Assembly: GCA_033064195.1 (NCBI GenBank)
Contig: JARBJD010000005.1
Span: forward strand, 434,001-498,000
Length of the DNA stretch: 64,000 nt
Direction: 5' to 3'
DNA from: Blattamonas nauphoetae
Lineage: Eukaryota > Preaxostyla > Oxymonadida
The stretch's first letter is position 1, and each line of letters begins with the position of its first letter. Shown piece after piece: positions 21,401 through 33,760 of this stretch. A program made the position numbers and the translations under genes. The notes beneath the pieces are model-generated. The model searched no databases. It was given only the letters and a program-made list of their open reading frames with translations, and was not told the origin of the DNA.

Positions 21401-23594
21401 CGGTGACAAGACTGACATCGATGCACTCGGCGTCACCCCATGTCAACCAACCACTCGCTGACAATGGCTGGACAAGCTTGTTTATGTGTCTGTCGATTCT
21501 TCTGAGTGGAATCACGAAGACACTCTCATCGCAGGAAAGGAAAGAGATCGACCGAATCACAGAAAGATCGAAATCACTTTTGGAGTCGATCATCCGAGGA
21601 GAGGACTCGAGTTGGTTGGAAGAAGGGGGAGAAGCAGCGATGGACGCTGTGTTGTCTGTTGTGAGAAGTCAGTTTCTGGGGAAGGACGGATGGATGGCAG
21701 GTATTTCGATGTTCGAGGAGATCAACTCGATGATTGGCGAAAAAGTCGAAAATGAAGAACGACGTGAATCGCTAAGCTTCAACTTATTCGCTCTCCTCGT
21801 TCATCTCTCCAACGATTCGCCAAATCAGATTCGAAACAGATCGTTCTCTCTGCTCGGTCAGTTCGTGGTGAAGTTCTCGGGAAACCACAAACACAGAATT
21901 GGAGAGATTGTGGAAGGCGTGATGCAGATTGTGGTTGGGCGAGGGGCGAGTGTGAGTGCAGCGGCCGAGGAGCTCGAGATGTTTGAGATTGAAGGAAGAG
22001 TGGGAAGCGAGCGTGCAGAAGCCGAACAAGAGTACACAAAAGAAATGGAATGGATGATTGATTCACTCCACGCTGCCCTCACATGTATCTGCGACATCCT
22101 CGTCAACCACTTCCCTCACCTGACCGAAGCAAAGTCAGCACGGAATGTCCCACCCACAACCAAATTCTCCAACACTCCTCCGACGTCCCCACTGTTGTTG
22201 TCGCACTCTCACACTGATACCCTCACGTCGTCTGTTCTCCTCGATGAGTCGCTGTCGATGTTCAAATTGCTTCTTCTCTGCCATTGTGAGCAAGTCGCTG
22301 ACATTGCAGTTTCACATCTTTCGTCCCTCATCACAGGAATTGGACACTGGCTCGATAAACAGGAATGGATCAGTGTTCTCCAGCTCTTCCGCGCGGTTCT
22401 GTTCCAATCACAGCCTTTCGAACTTCGGACATTTGCGCGAGGAGTTCAAACCGCTCCAGAAAACGAGACGGTCTCTGTGTTTCCAGTCAGAAGAGTGAAA
22501 TGGAAGAGTCGAGTCCAACTTGACGTTGTGCGATGCGTGTCAGCGATTGTGGAGAGCGAGTGGGGATGGATGGACAGCGAAGTCGTGCTTGGTTTTGTGG
22601 AAGGGCTGGCCGAAGTCTTCTTCTTCAGTTTTGAGTTCGATCGCGCAATCGATGATCGAGAATTGCTGAAATTGTGTGTGAGCGAGTTCAAGGGGAACAA
22701 GCCCTCACTCATCAATTTGGAAGGCGAGGCACTCCTCTCAGCTGTGTCTGTTCTCGGCCACATTCTCAAAGGAATGGACGGGAAGGGAACGGAAGATAAA
22801 GACAGCACAGAAACAACAGAAGAAGTGGAGTGTTCTCCTTCACCATCACATCGAGTCCACTGGTCCAGTCGTCCCGCTGACCAGACTCAATCGTTTATCA
22901 GAACCGTCGCTGATCGTCTCGTTTGGATCACACTGTTCGTTCTGAATGATTTTGTGGAAGTTGATCAAGCGACGAGAATTACAAGCAAAGCATCGGTCTC
23001 CGAGAGCACAAAATTTGTTGTGGGTGAGCAGGAAAAGTTCGCTGACAAGATGAAAGAGTCAAAGAGCGAGAGAGGGAAGAATGGAGAAGGAAGGAGAGAA
23101 CGCCAAAGTGGGTCTGGGTTGATGGAGGGGAGAACTGATGTCGATGGTCATTTTTGGGTTGAGAAAATGAGGAAAGGGTTTGTCAGATCAGACGAAGTCG
23201 AACCCTCCGAGCGATCTCGTCTCAAACCACAGCAGCCAAGTCCTGTCGACAGATCTGTTGAACCTGAATCAGCACACAATCACACTCTCATCGCTCGCAC
23301 GTTGGACATTCGGCATTGGATCCCGCTTGTCACGACGCTCTTGGGTCTTCTGAACCAGCTGAGTGTCAATTTGGTGTGTCAGCTCTTTTCTTCCCTAATT
23401 CCCCTTTTTCCCATCTTCTGCACTTCCTCCTTCTGTTCTCTCTCATCCAGCTGACCCCTTATCTATCCACCCTCTTCCCCGTCCTCCTCAAACTTCTCGA
23501 CTCGGACAATCACTCCATTCGGGCCCAAATCGTCGTCTTTCTCCAAAAACACATCCAACCCATGTTGGGTCCTTCAATGATCGTCCCTGACTGA
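18430..23594 (+). CDS. Sec7-domain Arf guanine-nucleotide exchange factor
   Basis: Two exons, 18430-23373 and 23451-23594, join in phase across a 77-bp GT-AG intron, giving about 1695 residues. The Sec7 domain lies at about residues 320-480: 'GLYKFLSTFRLPSEGQQIYRI', '..DSVFRVAYSLIMLHSFAHNG' and 'NLGNGLDKPELERIYERV'. The catalytic 'glutamic finger' Glu (LPxEgQ, about residue 397) is kept. A helical N-terminal region with a degenerate HUS-like box ('LVFDFSPDE') precedes it, and more than 1000 residues of HEAT-like helices follow, so the layout fits the large GBF1/BIG class acting on Golgi membranes. 'LPSEGQQI' departs from the usual 'LPGEAQKI', so the domain is divergent. The start is the first ATG in the frame. 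Confidence 0.78.
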
Positions 23595-24422
23595 GCCCAC
23601 ATGTGGAAATGTTGGTGAAATGATGGAGACAATGTGAAGAGAAGAAGGATGGGAGAAGTGGGAGAGGGAAAGAGACTTCGAGAGCCGATTGTCAGGACTT
23701 CGTGGAAGAAGACGAGTTTGTTCTTTACTTCTTGACTTCTCTTTCTGCATTTCTTTGGATTTCTCTGATTATGAATATCACTCTTCTCATTTTGTTTTCT
23801 TTCTCATCTCTTCTCATTCACAGTCTCACCACCGCAAACATCGTGAATCAAATGAATGTGTACGATGAGGATCTGATCAACACAGATTAGCGGACATTGA
23901 TCGAGTATCTCCGAATTGTGGTCAACAGTGATTGCAAAGAGTCATCTTGATTAAAAGCATTTAAAGGACTTTGATACTGCATTCATTTCTCAAACTGAGA
24001 TCAATCATGTGAATTTGATTTGATCCTTGTCTCAATTGTTGATCATCGGATTGTCCACAAACGAGAGTATAGTGTCTTCCTTGAAAATGGAATCACCGAT
24101 TCATGGGCTTGATCCATCCGTTCTCTCTCACATCTGACGTCATGACTGAAGTTCGTCGATCATGCTTCCCTGCATCCCTTGGGTCGGAATTGGCCGGTCA
24201 AACTAACGAGGAGGTTTCTGGAAGTTCGGAACACGCGTTGATGAAAAAACCACCAGCACCAGAAGGGAAGAGCGTATTTCACGACCCAACTCATCGGCGA
24301 TCCTGTCACAAATGGCATTATTTCCTATTGATGGAACGAGTGATCACAGAGATTGGTGGAAGTTCAAGTGAAATGTCGCGAGTTTGAAACAGAAAAATCA
24401 ATTCTTGTGTGCACAAAGCATC
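23595..24422. other. convergent intergenic region
   Basis: 828 bases between the stops of the Sec7 gene and the SPRY-like gene. Two plus-strand open stretches (about 23702-23890 and 24103-24387) show no family motif and I do not count them as genes. No repeat ends or RNA genes were recognised. Confidence 0.35.
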
Positions 24423-25145
24423 TTACATCTGAACAGCAATCGTCCCTCCAACCAAAAGTGGTTCTTCCACAACTTCGACTGACTCGATTGTCACTGAGTC
24501 GTTCTGTTTGAAGATGCAGACAGCGAACCGGAAGGGAACAGGGATGTTTGTGAAGAAGGCTGGCTGTGTCTGTCCATCCTGCGACATTCGAAGTGTTCTC
24601 CTTCCTTCTCGTCCATCTGCCTCGACCACCACTCGCTGCCCAGCTCTTCCCGCCAGACACGCCTGATATTGATTTGTGTATTTCGCATTCAGCCACGTCA
24701 TCCGATGCGAGTCAAACAAATCCCAGGCGCCCGCACCTTTCAAATTGACGAATGCGCGAGAGTGGGTCGAGGCAGTGAGTCCCGAACAGATGATGCCGAT
24801 CATGTAATTCCACTGTGGTTCGCTTCCAACGACCAGCGAGAGGCGAGCAACAACAGCGCCGAACTCGACTGAGACCAGATTCCGATCCCCACCGCCACTC
24901 CCTTCCGCTGTGAAGGTGCTGCCGGACAGTGAATACTTGGAAGGGGGGAAGAGTTCGATGGCTGCTGCGCCGACTCTGCTTTGTCGTTTCCTTTCTTCTT
25001 CTTCCTTCTTCTTCTCTTTCCGCCTTTCAAGGCCTTCTTTGATGAGCTCCTGGTTTGCTTCTCTCTCCGCCTGCAGCTCAGCTATCTTTCGTTCCAATTC
25101 TCGTCGTTTCTCGTTCCCTCCTATTTCAGCTCGCATTTCTTCCAT
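24423..25145 (-). CDS. coiled coil plus SPRY-like domain protein
   Basis: About 240 residues from the first in-frame ATG. Residues 1-60 are a charged coiled coil (heptads of Glu, Lys and Arg), followed by a beta-rich domain with 'VVVEADGREGRRTLRMSQDG', 'NIPVPFRFAVC', 'NDSVTIESVEVVEEP' and 'GGTI'. I recall this C-terminal module from many Blattamonas proteins, often attached to kinases; it resembles a SPRY/concanavalin-like fold, but no partner is known. The coiled coil is open upstream of the chosen ATG to a plausible splice acceptor (CTGCAG, just above 25190), so a 5' exon is probably missing here. A relic of the same domain lies at about 29230-29500. Confidence 0.6.
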   Translation of the reverse strand: MEEMRAEIGGNEKRRELERKIAELQAEREANQELIKEGLERRKEKKKEEEERKRQSRVGAAAIELFPPSKYSLSGSTFTAEGSGGGDRNLVSVEFGAVVARLSLVVGSEPQWNYMIGIICSGLTASTHSRAFVNLKGAGAWDLFDSHRMTWLNAKYTNQYQACLAGRAGQRVVVEADGREGRRTLRMSQDGQTQPAFFTNIPVPFRFAVCIFKQNDSVTIESVEVVEEPLLVGGTIAVQM

Positions 25146-25157
25146 ATTTCGTTCCAA

Positions 25158-25702
25158 GTTCTCGATTCGTTCATCATAATTGTCGTTCTTCTGCAGACAA
25201 TCGGCATGAAAAGAACCCTAAGCATGGGAAATATACACAAAAAGTGATTTCAAAGGTAAAACTGGAAATTGAGGTTCAGAAAAAGAAACTTGGATGAATG
25301 AGAATCATTGAATGCAAATCAGTGAATGAAGAATTATAACCCGTGGTAATGAACCAAACCAGATCTTGTCCAGTTCTTGTCTGATTGGTCGCTCCATCCA
25401 GTGCATACAAAGGTGGATCAGGAACCATGTCAGGATTGAATGAATTGTTGTGGGAGGATCAAACATCAACTCGAGATGGCGTTTACCATCTCGGTATTCA
25501 TCGGCCTTTGGTGGTGCGGTATCTGTCCGATCAACGATGAATGAGAAAACTCCAGAATGGTTCAGAAATGTGTTTAAATCTGAACGCAACACCCACTTAT
25601 TCGTGTCTAATCCAACACAACCACAGAATGACCATCGCTGCAACTTATGGATGCACTTTCAATGCTCTTGTCATCGAGACACAAGTCGGTTTGTGCTTGA
25701 GC
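25158..25702. other. unassigned region between SPRY-like gene and ubiquitin
   Basis: The minus strand has an open stretch at 25305-25643 containing 'DRTDTAPPKADEYRDGKR', which reads like coding sequence and might be an upstream exon of the SPRY-like gene, but no intron phase could be fixed. Otherwise nothing recognisable is seen. Confidence 0.25.
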
Positions 25703-26372
<670 letters not shown>

Positions 26373-27335
26373 TTTACTCCGCTACCTCATTATCTTCGCT
26401 TTAAAAGAACGTTCCTTGTCTAAAACAAGTTCAAAACATCTGTCCCTTCACTTCAAAAGATTTTATGATGTCTATCTCTCATCTCCGCAGAGTTTGGGAG
26501 AGTCGATGCTGCGTTTCTCAATTTTGGGATCAAATGAGATAGTGTTAAGAGAATTTATCTGGTCATTTGTTCATTGGCCTGTTAAGCTGTGTCCAGTCGA
26601 GGTGGCAATGTCCAGTCCAATGTCCAGTCTCCTATTTAGGAGCCGAGGGAGTTCATAAAACCGGGCAATGGGTGAAATCCAAGTCATTGCAACAAAATGA
26701 CTCGAAACGACAAGGGAAGGTGTTCTGTGGGCAGATTAGAGATATTTCTGCAGATTGAGGTCAATTGTGTCCGGAGAACTGAATTATCGGATGGAAATGG
26801 GATGATCATTCCAAACCACATCCTTTTCTCCTCGAATTATCAATTCTACAAACATATTCTTGCAGCAATGATCTTAAAGATGGAATAATTGATATGGCGA
26901 GGGTGGATATCAGAACCTGGCTGGTAAAAATGACACAAGGCAAAACAGTGTGATTAGTGACGAATTAAGTGAAAAGAAGACAAAAGATACGGCAGCCGAC
27001 CTTCAGCTTGTTGTGATTCTTCTGAATTTCCTTCGACGATTGGCTCAGTCTATTTTAGGGCTGGTTGAGATCTTACAAACATCAACAGCGCGTCTATGTT
27101 CGTTCTTCCTCGCATCCCCTTCCTTGTTTGCTTTTCATTCACCGTCACTCCCTGTTCAGATCGAAGCGAGCGTCCAAGAATCTTTGATTCCCTCCTTTCC
27201 GATTTTCGCAAGTGTGATCATCAGGGCCATGCACAAGTAGAAATACGCCGAGTTCGAAGAGACCAGAACACAAATTCAGTCCAGGGTGTCTGTGTATGAC
27301 CAAAAAAGAGTAGGTGAGACCGTTAACAAGTGTGA
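26373..27335. other. non-coding spacer within the inverted duplication
   Basis: No convincing gene. Around 26588-26632 the short words GTCCAGTC, GTCCAGTCCAA and GTCCAGTC occur in a cluster; similar words recur near 28463-28505 and 29152-29190, which hints at a degenerate dispersed repeat. One open stretch at 26950-27240 shows no known motif. Confidence 0.3.
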
Positions 27336-28137
27336 TCATGATTTAGAGGAAGGCCTTGATGAAAGCGATTGTGAAGAATACCCGGTTGAAGAAGCTGTGT
27401 TCAACGACGTTGACTTCGTTGGAGCATTGTCGTGTGGGGGGAAATGTTGAATTCTGGAGGTTAAGGAGAAAAAGAGAAGAAGGATCAATGTGGAGAATGT
27501 GAAAGAGTATGAAGAACGGAGATATCTCTTGAGAGGACAATGAAGATGAGATGAAATTTCTGGGAATTCATTCTGACAAACCTTGAATCGATGATAAATT
27601 CTTCTCTTCCATTGTTTTCGTAAAGTATTTCATTGTCCTGAATTTTCGGTTCTTCTTTCTTCTCGACTTGTTTTGTTGATTCCTTATTTTCTTCACCGAT
27701 TGATTCGGCCATCGTTTGATCAGTTAGAGTTGCAACAAGTGCAACAGTGTGTTCTTGTTCAATCTTGTTCTGGCTGGGTTCTGGAGACTTCACTTCCTTT
27801 GGAATCACAACTGTCTTCGAATCTTTCTTCTCATCATCTGATTCCATATTCCTAGCTACCATCTCCTCTGATTCTTGCCTCTTCGCCTCGGCCTGTTTTG
27901 CTATCTGCTCAAATCTCCCCTTAACTCCCGATCTATATGTCGAATGTGAAGATATGAATGAGGAGGGTCAAAGATGATGAAAAAATGTCAAAAAAATGAA
28001 TAAGCAAGAGATGCAAACCGATGGCAACAGATCTCCCATCCTAGTGTATATTGGGGAACAATATGCCCGTCGTCTTGGAGGTTCCCTTTGAAAATACTCT
28101 GAGTCCATTTTCTACCAATTCGATGACAGTTGTTCAT
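27336..28137 (-). CDS. unknown charged protein, three exons
   Basis: Three exons (28137-28019, 27932-27582, 27453-27336) join in phase with introns of 86 and 128 bp, giving about 195 residues. The first exon reads 'RKWTQSIFKGNLQDDGHIV' and 'GWEICCHRSG'. The second is a Lys/Glu-rich, probably disordered or helical segment starting 'VKGRFEQIAKQAEAKRQ'. The third is a Ser-rich tail ending 'SLSSRPSSKS'. I recognise no family. The N-terminus is uncertain: a second open frame overlaps exon 1 and could represent another splice form. Continuity across two introns is the main evidence that this is a gene. Confidence 0.45.
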
Positions 28138-28587
28138 TTCTTCTCAGAGGAGAAGAAGACTGAAATTGCGGTTGTGCAGCTTTCTCGCTTGTGGATGAAT
28201 GAGCACCCTGTTCCTGCAAGAGATGGAGAGAAAAAGTGAAGGAAGTGGCTAGAAATTGAAAATAAGGAGAGAAAACACGATCAACGGCGACTCAAACTGT
28301 TCTGAGTTTGGTCACATCCAGGGGAAGCAAAATGCAGAGATGAAGGCACTACCTCGCTCAAACAAAGTGATGAGGTCTAAGACTAATCAAAAAAGTGAGA
28401 GATGGGTGGTAATATCACACCAACATCGAAATGGAGAAGCAACTGTGACCCTATATAGATGTCGATTGGACGTCCAGGACTGGATGTCCAATCGGACAGT
28501 CCAATTTTGCCGACTCTTTGAAAACTTCAAAAACGGTATGCACTAATTGAGAAGACATCAGAACAAAAGTATCAGCGAAATGTCCAA

Positions 28588-28966
28588 TCAGTTGGTTTCG
28601 ATGGGTCGGCAAATTAAAATGAACACGAAGAAAGGGGAGATCATCATTCCACCAAGTATTTTATCCACAGTATGCTCTTTTTCCTTCTCAGATTACTCAT
28701 ATTATCCCAACTTCATCAGAAAAGCATAGCAACAAGTGAAGTGATTCACCTTTCCCGGAAACTGAAAACTGACAGAATATGGAGGATCAGAATTCTCTTC
28801 TCCAAAGTGTCACTTCACTAATTGCTATGCTTTTCTGATGAAGTTGGGATAATATGAGTAATCTGAGAAGGAAAAAGAGCATACTGTGGATAAAATACTT
28901 GGTGGAAGGATGATCTCCCCTTTCTTCGTGTTCATTTTAATTTGCCGACCCATCGAAACCAACTGA
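28588..28966. repeat. long near-perfect inverted repeat (hairpin)
   Basis: Arms 28588-28732 and 28822-28966 (145 bases each) are reverse complements with only about one difference. The pairing continues imperfectly inward (AGTGAAGTGA against TCACTTCACT), leaving a loop of about 60 bases. The same short peptide frame therefore appears on both strands and is not a gene. A transcript across it would fold into a long duplex. It could be a foldback element or MITE; no clear target duplication was found. Confidence 0.85.
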
Positions 28967-29229
28967 TGACATCCAATGACGTCCAATGGTGGGTGGATCA
29001 AGCAACTCGTCACTAGAAGAAGAGTATCATCGGATTCTCACCATTTCGCTGATTTTCAACAGACTCTTCTCATTTTCAAGTGAAAGGAAACAAATATATG
29101 GAATGAGAGTAAAATGAACAGGATCAAAATTGAATTTCCAATCGAAGTCAATTGTCCAGTCCAACGCTGGCACCGTCCAATCCAATTAACATGCCAAATT
29201 GTTCAGACTACAAAAGTGAAAAACAGTGA

Positions 29230-29500
29230 TGATTTCCCGATTCTTGTTAGTGGAGCTGGATGGTGGATGAAACGAGACAGTCGATTTGTGATCCAACGCG
29301 ACAAACATGTCCAAAATGTGTTCGCGTGTGAAGTTGGAAAGGAAGGTCAGCGTCTGGGATTGGAGGCAGACGGGCGAGACGGAAAGAGGACACTCCGACT
29401 GAGCCAGGATGGACAGACACAACCAAGCTAGTTCTCTCGCATTCTGTCCCCTTCCGATTCGCAATCGCATTTTTGAGATTGTGTAATGTTGTGTCAATTG
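29230..29500 (+). pseudogene. relic of SPRY-like domain gene
   Basis: The plus strand reads 'GLEADGRDGKRTLRLSQDG' followed by 'QTQPS' and a stop. The next bases, in shifted frames, still resemble 'F..I.VPFRFA', the continuation seen intact in the gene at 24423-25145. This is a decayed partial copy of that domain without a start or coiled coil. The stop and frame changes argue against function. Confidence 0.6.
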
Positions 29501-29721
29501 GACCAGTGGAAGTTGGAGCTGAACCTCAATCTAACGAGGGAGGGACGTGCATTCCGATGGACAAAGTTAAACAACAACTTTCTTCAGAGTCCGTTTGTGT
29601 TGTGTTTCCATATGAACAAGATGCGGCGGAGGAGTGGAAACCAGAGCAAAGGGTAGATGAATAAAAGACAGGGGAAGAGTGTGAGGTAATCACAAGATAA
29701 CGAACAAGTTGACAAAAAGGA

Positions 29722-30165
<444 letters not shown>

Positions 30166-30283
30166 AAGAATAGAGGAAACATATTGATGTGATGGAGAAA
30201 TGGAAATAAATAACTCCGAAAGCACATGAGAGACTTGTTCAAGAGGAATACGTCAAATCAAATGAAATCATTTTGTTTTCATG

Positions 30284-32653
30284 CAGGGGTTTTGGAACCG
30301 GAGGCCAGCCTTAATTACATCAAAAAGTGAGTCGAGAACGTTCTTTATGAAATGGGTACAAACAAAAAACTGTATTATCGAAGAGAAAACAGTGATTTCT
30401 TTAATGGCTGGTTGGGACTTGCTTGTGCGATCCCATGAAAAATTTGGCCAATATGTTTGTGATCTGATCCTCCCTGAGCGGTGATCGGAAATTGAGATAT
30501 ACCTTCATTAGAATTTGGAGGTGTTCAGCTGTTAGTGTGCTTCTATTCGGACTTTTTATCAGTTTTAAAATATTGAATCCAGATTCAACTGGTACTGTTG
30601 TCACGGCCGCGATCGAATCAATTTCAAGCAACTGTTTGAGAATTGGACATTTGGAGGTGGTGTCTTCATCCATAATTTGATTTAGAAATTCTACAGAGTT
30701 GATCGGTCTGACGAGCTCGTTCTGGAGGAGTTTCTGACGAATTGTCTCTATTTCGATTTCCAAAATGGTCCGTCGAATTCTCTCGTGTTGTGGGAGGCAT
30801 TTTTGGGCCAGAGTCAAACAGTTTTCGAGACATTGAGACTGTTTTTTGGATTGAGTAAATTGGATGTTTTTAACCCTTGAAAAGCTGCCCAATCCGATGG
30901 AAGTGAAGTATAGAACCGAATGTGAGTTGTCAACACGTCAATCAATTCCCGTGCTCGGGATACCACGTCAGTCTTTGTTTGTGGTGAAAAGTAATGTTGG
31001 GTTGGATATGCGAAGAGAAATGCGTTTAGGCTTTGTTTTATTTTGTTTTCCATGGCGAATAGTGACAGTTTATGAATGCAGAGATGAATTACCTCTTGAT
31101 ATTCAGTAACTGTCAAGGTGGAGGATTGGAGATCGATAGAACATTGTTGGATGGGAGTGAGAATGAGATGCAGAAAACGCAACTTAACATAGAAATAGGG
31201 CGTTGGAAAGTCGCGAAAAGGATGATCACGGCTGAAGTCGTTCTGATACTGTAGAATGAAGTCTCGAAGAGGAATATAAAAAGAAACAAAATATTCAATG
31301 AGTTTATACCTAGAGAGCCACCGCGTAGCGTTTGGAAGCGGTATTTTCCTCGGGATGAGTTGTCTGGCATGAGCTGCGTTCTCATAGGCGATTTGTCTAG
31401 ATGCTGCCCCCACAATATACGTTGCAATTGAATTACAAACTTCAATAATCAAGGGGAAATCGTAGATACGATTATCATTGAATGTGTGTGTAATTCCCAG
31501 TTGGAAACTGTGTGCTCCACAGTGGAACCATAAAATTTTTGGATTCGTCTTCTGAACGAAATGTCTGAGGCCGACGTTAGGACTCACCATTGCTGCATCG
31601 CCATCCGTACAAATGGTCACACAATTTGCCAAACTGAGTTTGTTTTCTTCGAGGGCAGCAGAGAGAATGTCGAATAAGTTTTTTCCGGTACCAGATGTCT
31701 TTTGTGGAAGAACAGCAAGGAGATGAAGTTGGATTTGGTTGAGATGGTTCCGGAACTTAATGAAAACAGAAAATTGCTTGATTCGGGAAATGTCCTGAGA
31801 TGTGTCTACCATAATAGAAAATTTTGGAGATGGAACAAGGCCGAAATATGCAGATTCGTTTGAAAGTTTGTCCAAATGTTTGGCGAATTCCCAGAAACTA
31901 TACGACGATGTCAAATGTGGAAATGTGTCGTTGATGAGTCCACAGATTTGTTCCACGGTCCCAACGAGAGATTGGAAGAGATGGACGGGCAGAAGATGAG
32001 AAATTATGTAGTGGGCGACTATGATTCTGACTCTTACGTGAACACGATAATGTTGATATCGATCGAATGGTTGGAGACACAAAGGCGAAAAATGCAGAGT
32101 GGCCAGCTTTGGTCTTTGGTGACGAGCAGAGGCGAGGTGTCGAGAGAGATGAGAAGTCTTTGTAACAGTGGCCGGCTTATTGACGTAAGGTACAGAATTA
32201 AGGTCTGATTCTCCCCAGTACTGTTCACATGTCCGGCAGTATACGCCGGTTCCGCTATCAAGTCGAAAGATCGCTTCTCTCGTCCCTGGTTCACAGAAAC
32301 ATTTTCGATGGATTAGATCTTCGAGGATGGCACGTGGGACTGGTGGAGTTGATGGAGATGGAGGAGAAATGCTGGAAAAGGGGTTCATGAGAAGATGGAA
32401 TCCGACTGTTGTTTTCTCAATTCAAAGATGCGAAAATAAAAAAATGGAGCAAAAACGATCAGCTCCGCATTCGCTCAATAGGAGGTTTTCAACCTTCTCC
32501 TTAATTTTCCCGCCATTTCTCCGTATTCTCTTTTGGTGTTTTTTTTATTTTCAAAAAAGATTCATCCCAATCATCACAGTGGCGAAAAGTGAACTTTTTC
32601 CGCCTCCGCCAACAGTGTTTGACCCATTAATTCCTCCGGTTCCAAAACCCCTG
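30284..32653 (-). mobile_element. hAT DNA transposon with perfect target duplications
   Basis: Terminal inverted repeats begin CAGGGGTTTTGGAACCGGAG at the left and end with its reverse complement at 32653. The 8-bp sequence TTTTCATG directly flanks both sides (30276-30283 and 32654-32661), the exact length for hAT elements. The 2370-bp body codes a minus-strand transposase. Perfect target duplications imply a fairly recent insertion. The element lies just upstream of the ATG at 32687. The fragment at 1-471 is a second member of the family. Confidence 0.95.
30401..32388 (-). pseudogene. hAT transposase, one frame change
   Basis: The main part (32388-30814, 524 residues) has a BED-like zinc finger ('YCRTCEQYW...HLSRHLASARH', residues about 50-90) and the RNase H-like core: 'FSIMVDTSQDIS' (first acidic residue), 'VTICTDGDAAM' (second), and 'NATRWLSRYKLIEYF'. 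The C-terminal dimerisation region continues in another frame at 30892-30401 ('DSIAAVTTVPVESGFNILKL'). The two frames overlap at 30814-30892, so one small insertion or deletion there splits the gene; no GT-AG intron restores it. It is probably non-autonomous now unless frameshifting occurs. Confidence 0.85.
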
Positions 32654-32686
32654 TTTTCATGGGCGTCTTCTCTTTAGGTTCCATCT

Positions 32687-33760
32687 ATGAAGGACGATAT
32701 ATCGTTTAAGTGTCAGACTGAACCTACTAATCGACTGCATAGTCCTCACACTGATGAGATGTTCGCTTCAGACCGAGAATCTTTCCTCATTCTCGATCCA
32801 AATTCAGATTTGACCTTTGTGGAGAAATCCGCCATTTTCTGTTCCCTAGTTGCCCTTGTGGAAGTTGAATATCCGTTTGACAACACTTTTGAAGATAGAG
32901 GTGCCTTGTTTTTGAAGAACCTCGAACCAGAATGGGGTGACGAACCACTTGCAACGAAACTCGTGACTGAGCTCGTTCCCTCTTCAGCTGGATCGGCATC
33001 CGGGTTTGTTGCGAGCATTACCACTCTGCTTTCATCTCCCCACTCGACTGTGGTTGCTGCAGCGCTGTCGCTCCTTCACAGAACAATCATGATGTCATCA
33101 CGTGAAATTCGATGTCGTCTCGTGGAGTCAGATCTTGTCAGCACAGTTTTAGCGACTGTTCAACCTCACGCACTGCCGATCACAGGAAATTATGTGATAA
33201 TCTCCAACCTCCACTATATCGTCGAACGTTGTATCCTCCTCGCAGATCAGGAAAATCTCACCGCTCTGGACATCACTGCTACAGTCGACGTATTCAACCA
33301 TCGGGAAATGATCTTTCGGAAGGTCGTGATCCCATCGTCTCAATTCATAACATTTCTGATCTCAAATCGACACGTACTCAATGGAGATCTGTTCCACTCC
33401 TTCTTCACTGTTCTGACTACATTCCTACAAATATGTTCATTTCATCGTCCAACATTGGAGTTTGTCCTCGCATCTCCGGTTGTGATGGGTTTCTCAAGTT
33501 GTCTCCTGTCCATTGAAAACAATTTTCGCCTCTTGAATACTATTCATCTCATCTCCTTCTCGTTCAAAGAATGGATGGTACAAGACTCAGAAACGGTCCA
33601 GTCTGCAAAACGGATGATCCAAACTCTGATTTCTGAAGGCTTCGAAGACACACTCGAACAGATTCGGATGAATGCCTATGACGGATATTTTGGCGCATAC
33701 TTTGTCAAATGTTGTCTCTCTCTCTCGCAATTGCTGGGATCGAATGTGAGAATGCGTTGA
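32687..33760 (+). CDS. armadillo-like lineage-specific family protein
   Basis: 357 residues in one frame from ATG. Helical repeats in family order: 'CSLVALVEVEYPFDNTFEDRG', 'ATKLVTELVPSSAG', 'FVASITTLLSSPHSTVV', 'RCRLVESDLVSTVLATVQPH', 'HREMIFRKVVIPSS' and the closing 'ISEGFEDTLEQ'. It is clearly the closest relative of the gene at 34172 (same length, shared blocks throughout), forming a tandem duplication. The hAT element ends 33 bp before its ATG, so its original promoter region has been displaced or replaced. Function unknown; no enzyme motif or membrane segment. Confidence 0.75.
   Translation: MKDDISFKCQTEPTNRLHSPHTDEMFASDRESFLILDPNSDLTFVEKSAIFCSLVALVEVEYPFDNTFEDRGALFLKNLEPEWGDEPLATKLVTELVPSSAGSASGFVASITTLLSSPHSTVVAAALSLLHRTIMMSSREIRCRLVESDLVSTVLATVQPHALPITGNYVIISNLHYIVERCILLADQENLTALDITATVDVFNHREMIFRKVVIPSSQFITFLISNRHVLNGDLFHSFFTVLTTFLQICSFHRPTLEFVLASPVVMGFSSCLLSIENNFRLLNTIHLISFSFKEWMVQDSETVQSAKRMIQTLISEGFEDTLEQIRMNAYDGYFGAYFVKCCLSLSQLLGSNVRMR

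Noticed and set aside
23702-24387. Two small plus-strand genes after the Sec7 gene
   Set aside because: One lacks an ATG start and neither shows a motif or relative; treated as chance open stretches.
28547-29013. Two identical 60-codon genes on opposite strands
   Set aside because: They are the two arms of one inverted repeat, read in both directions.
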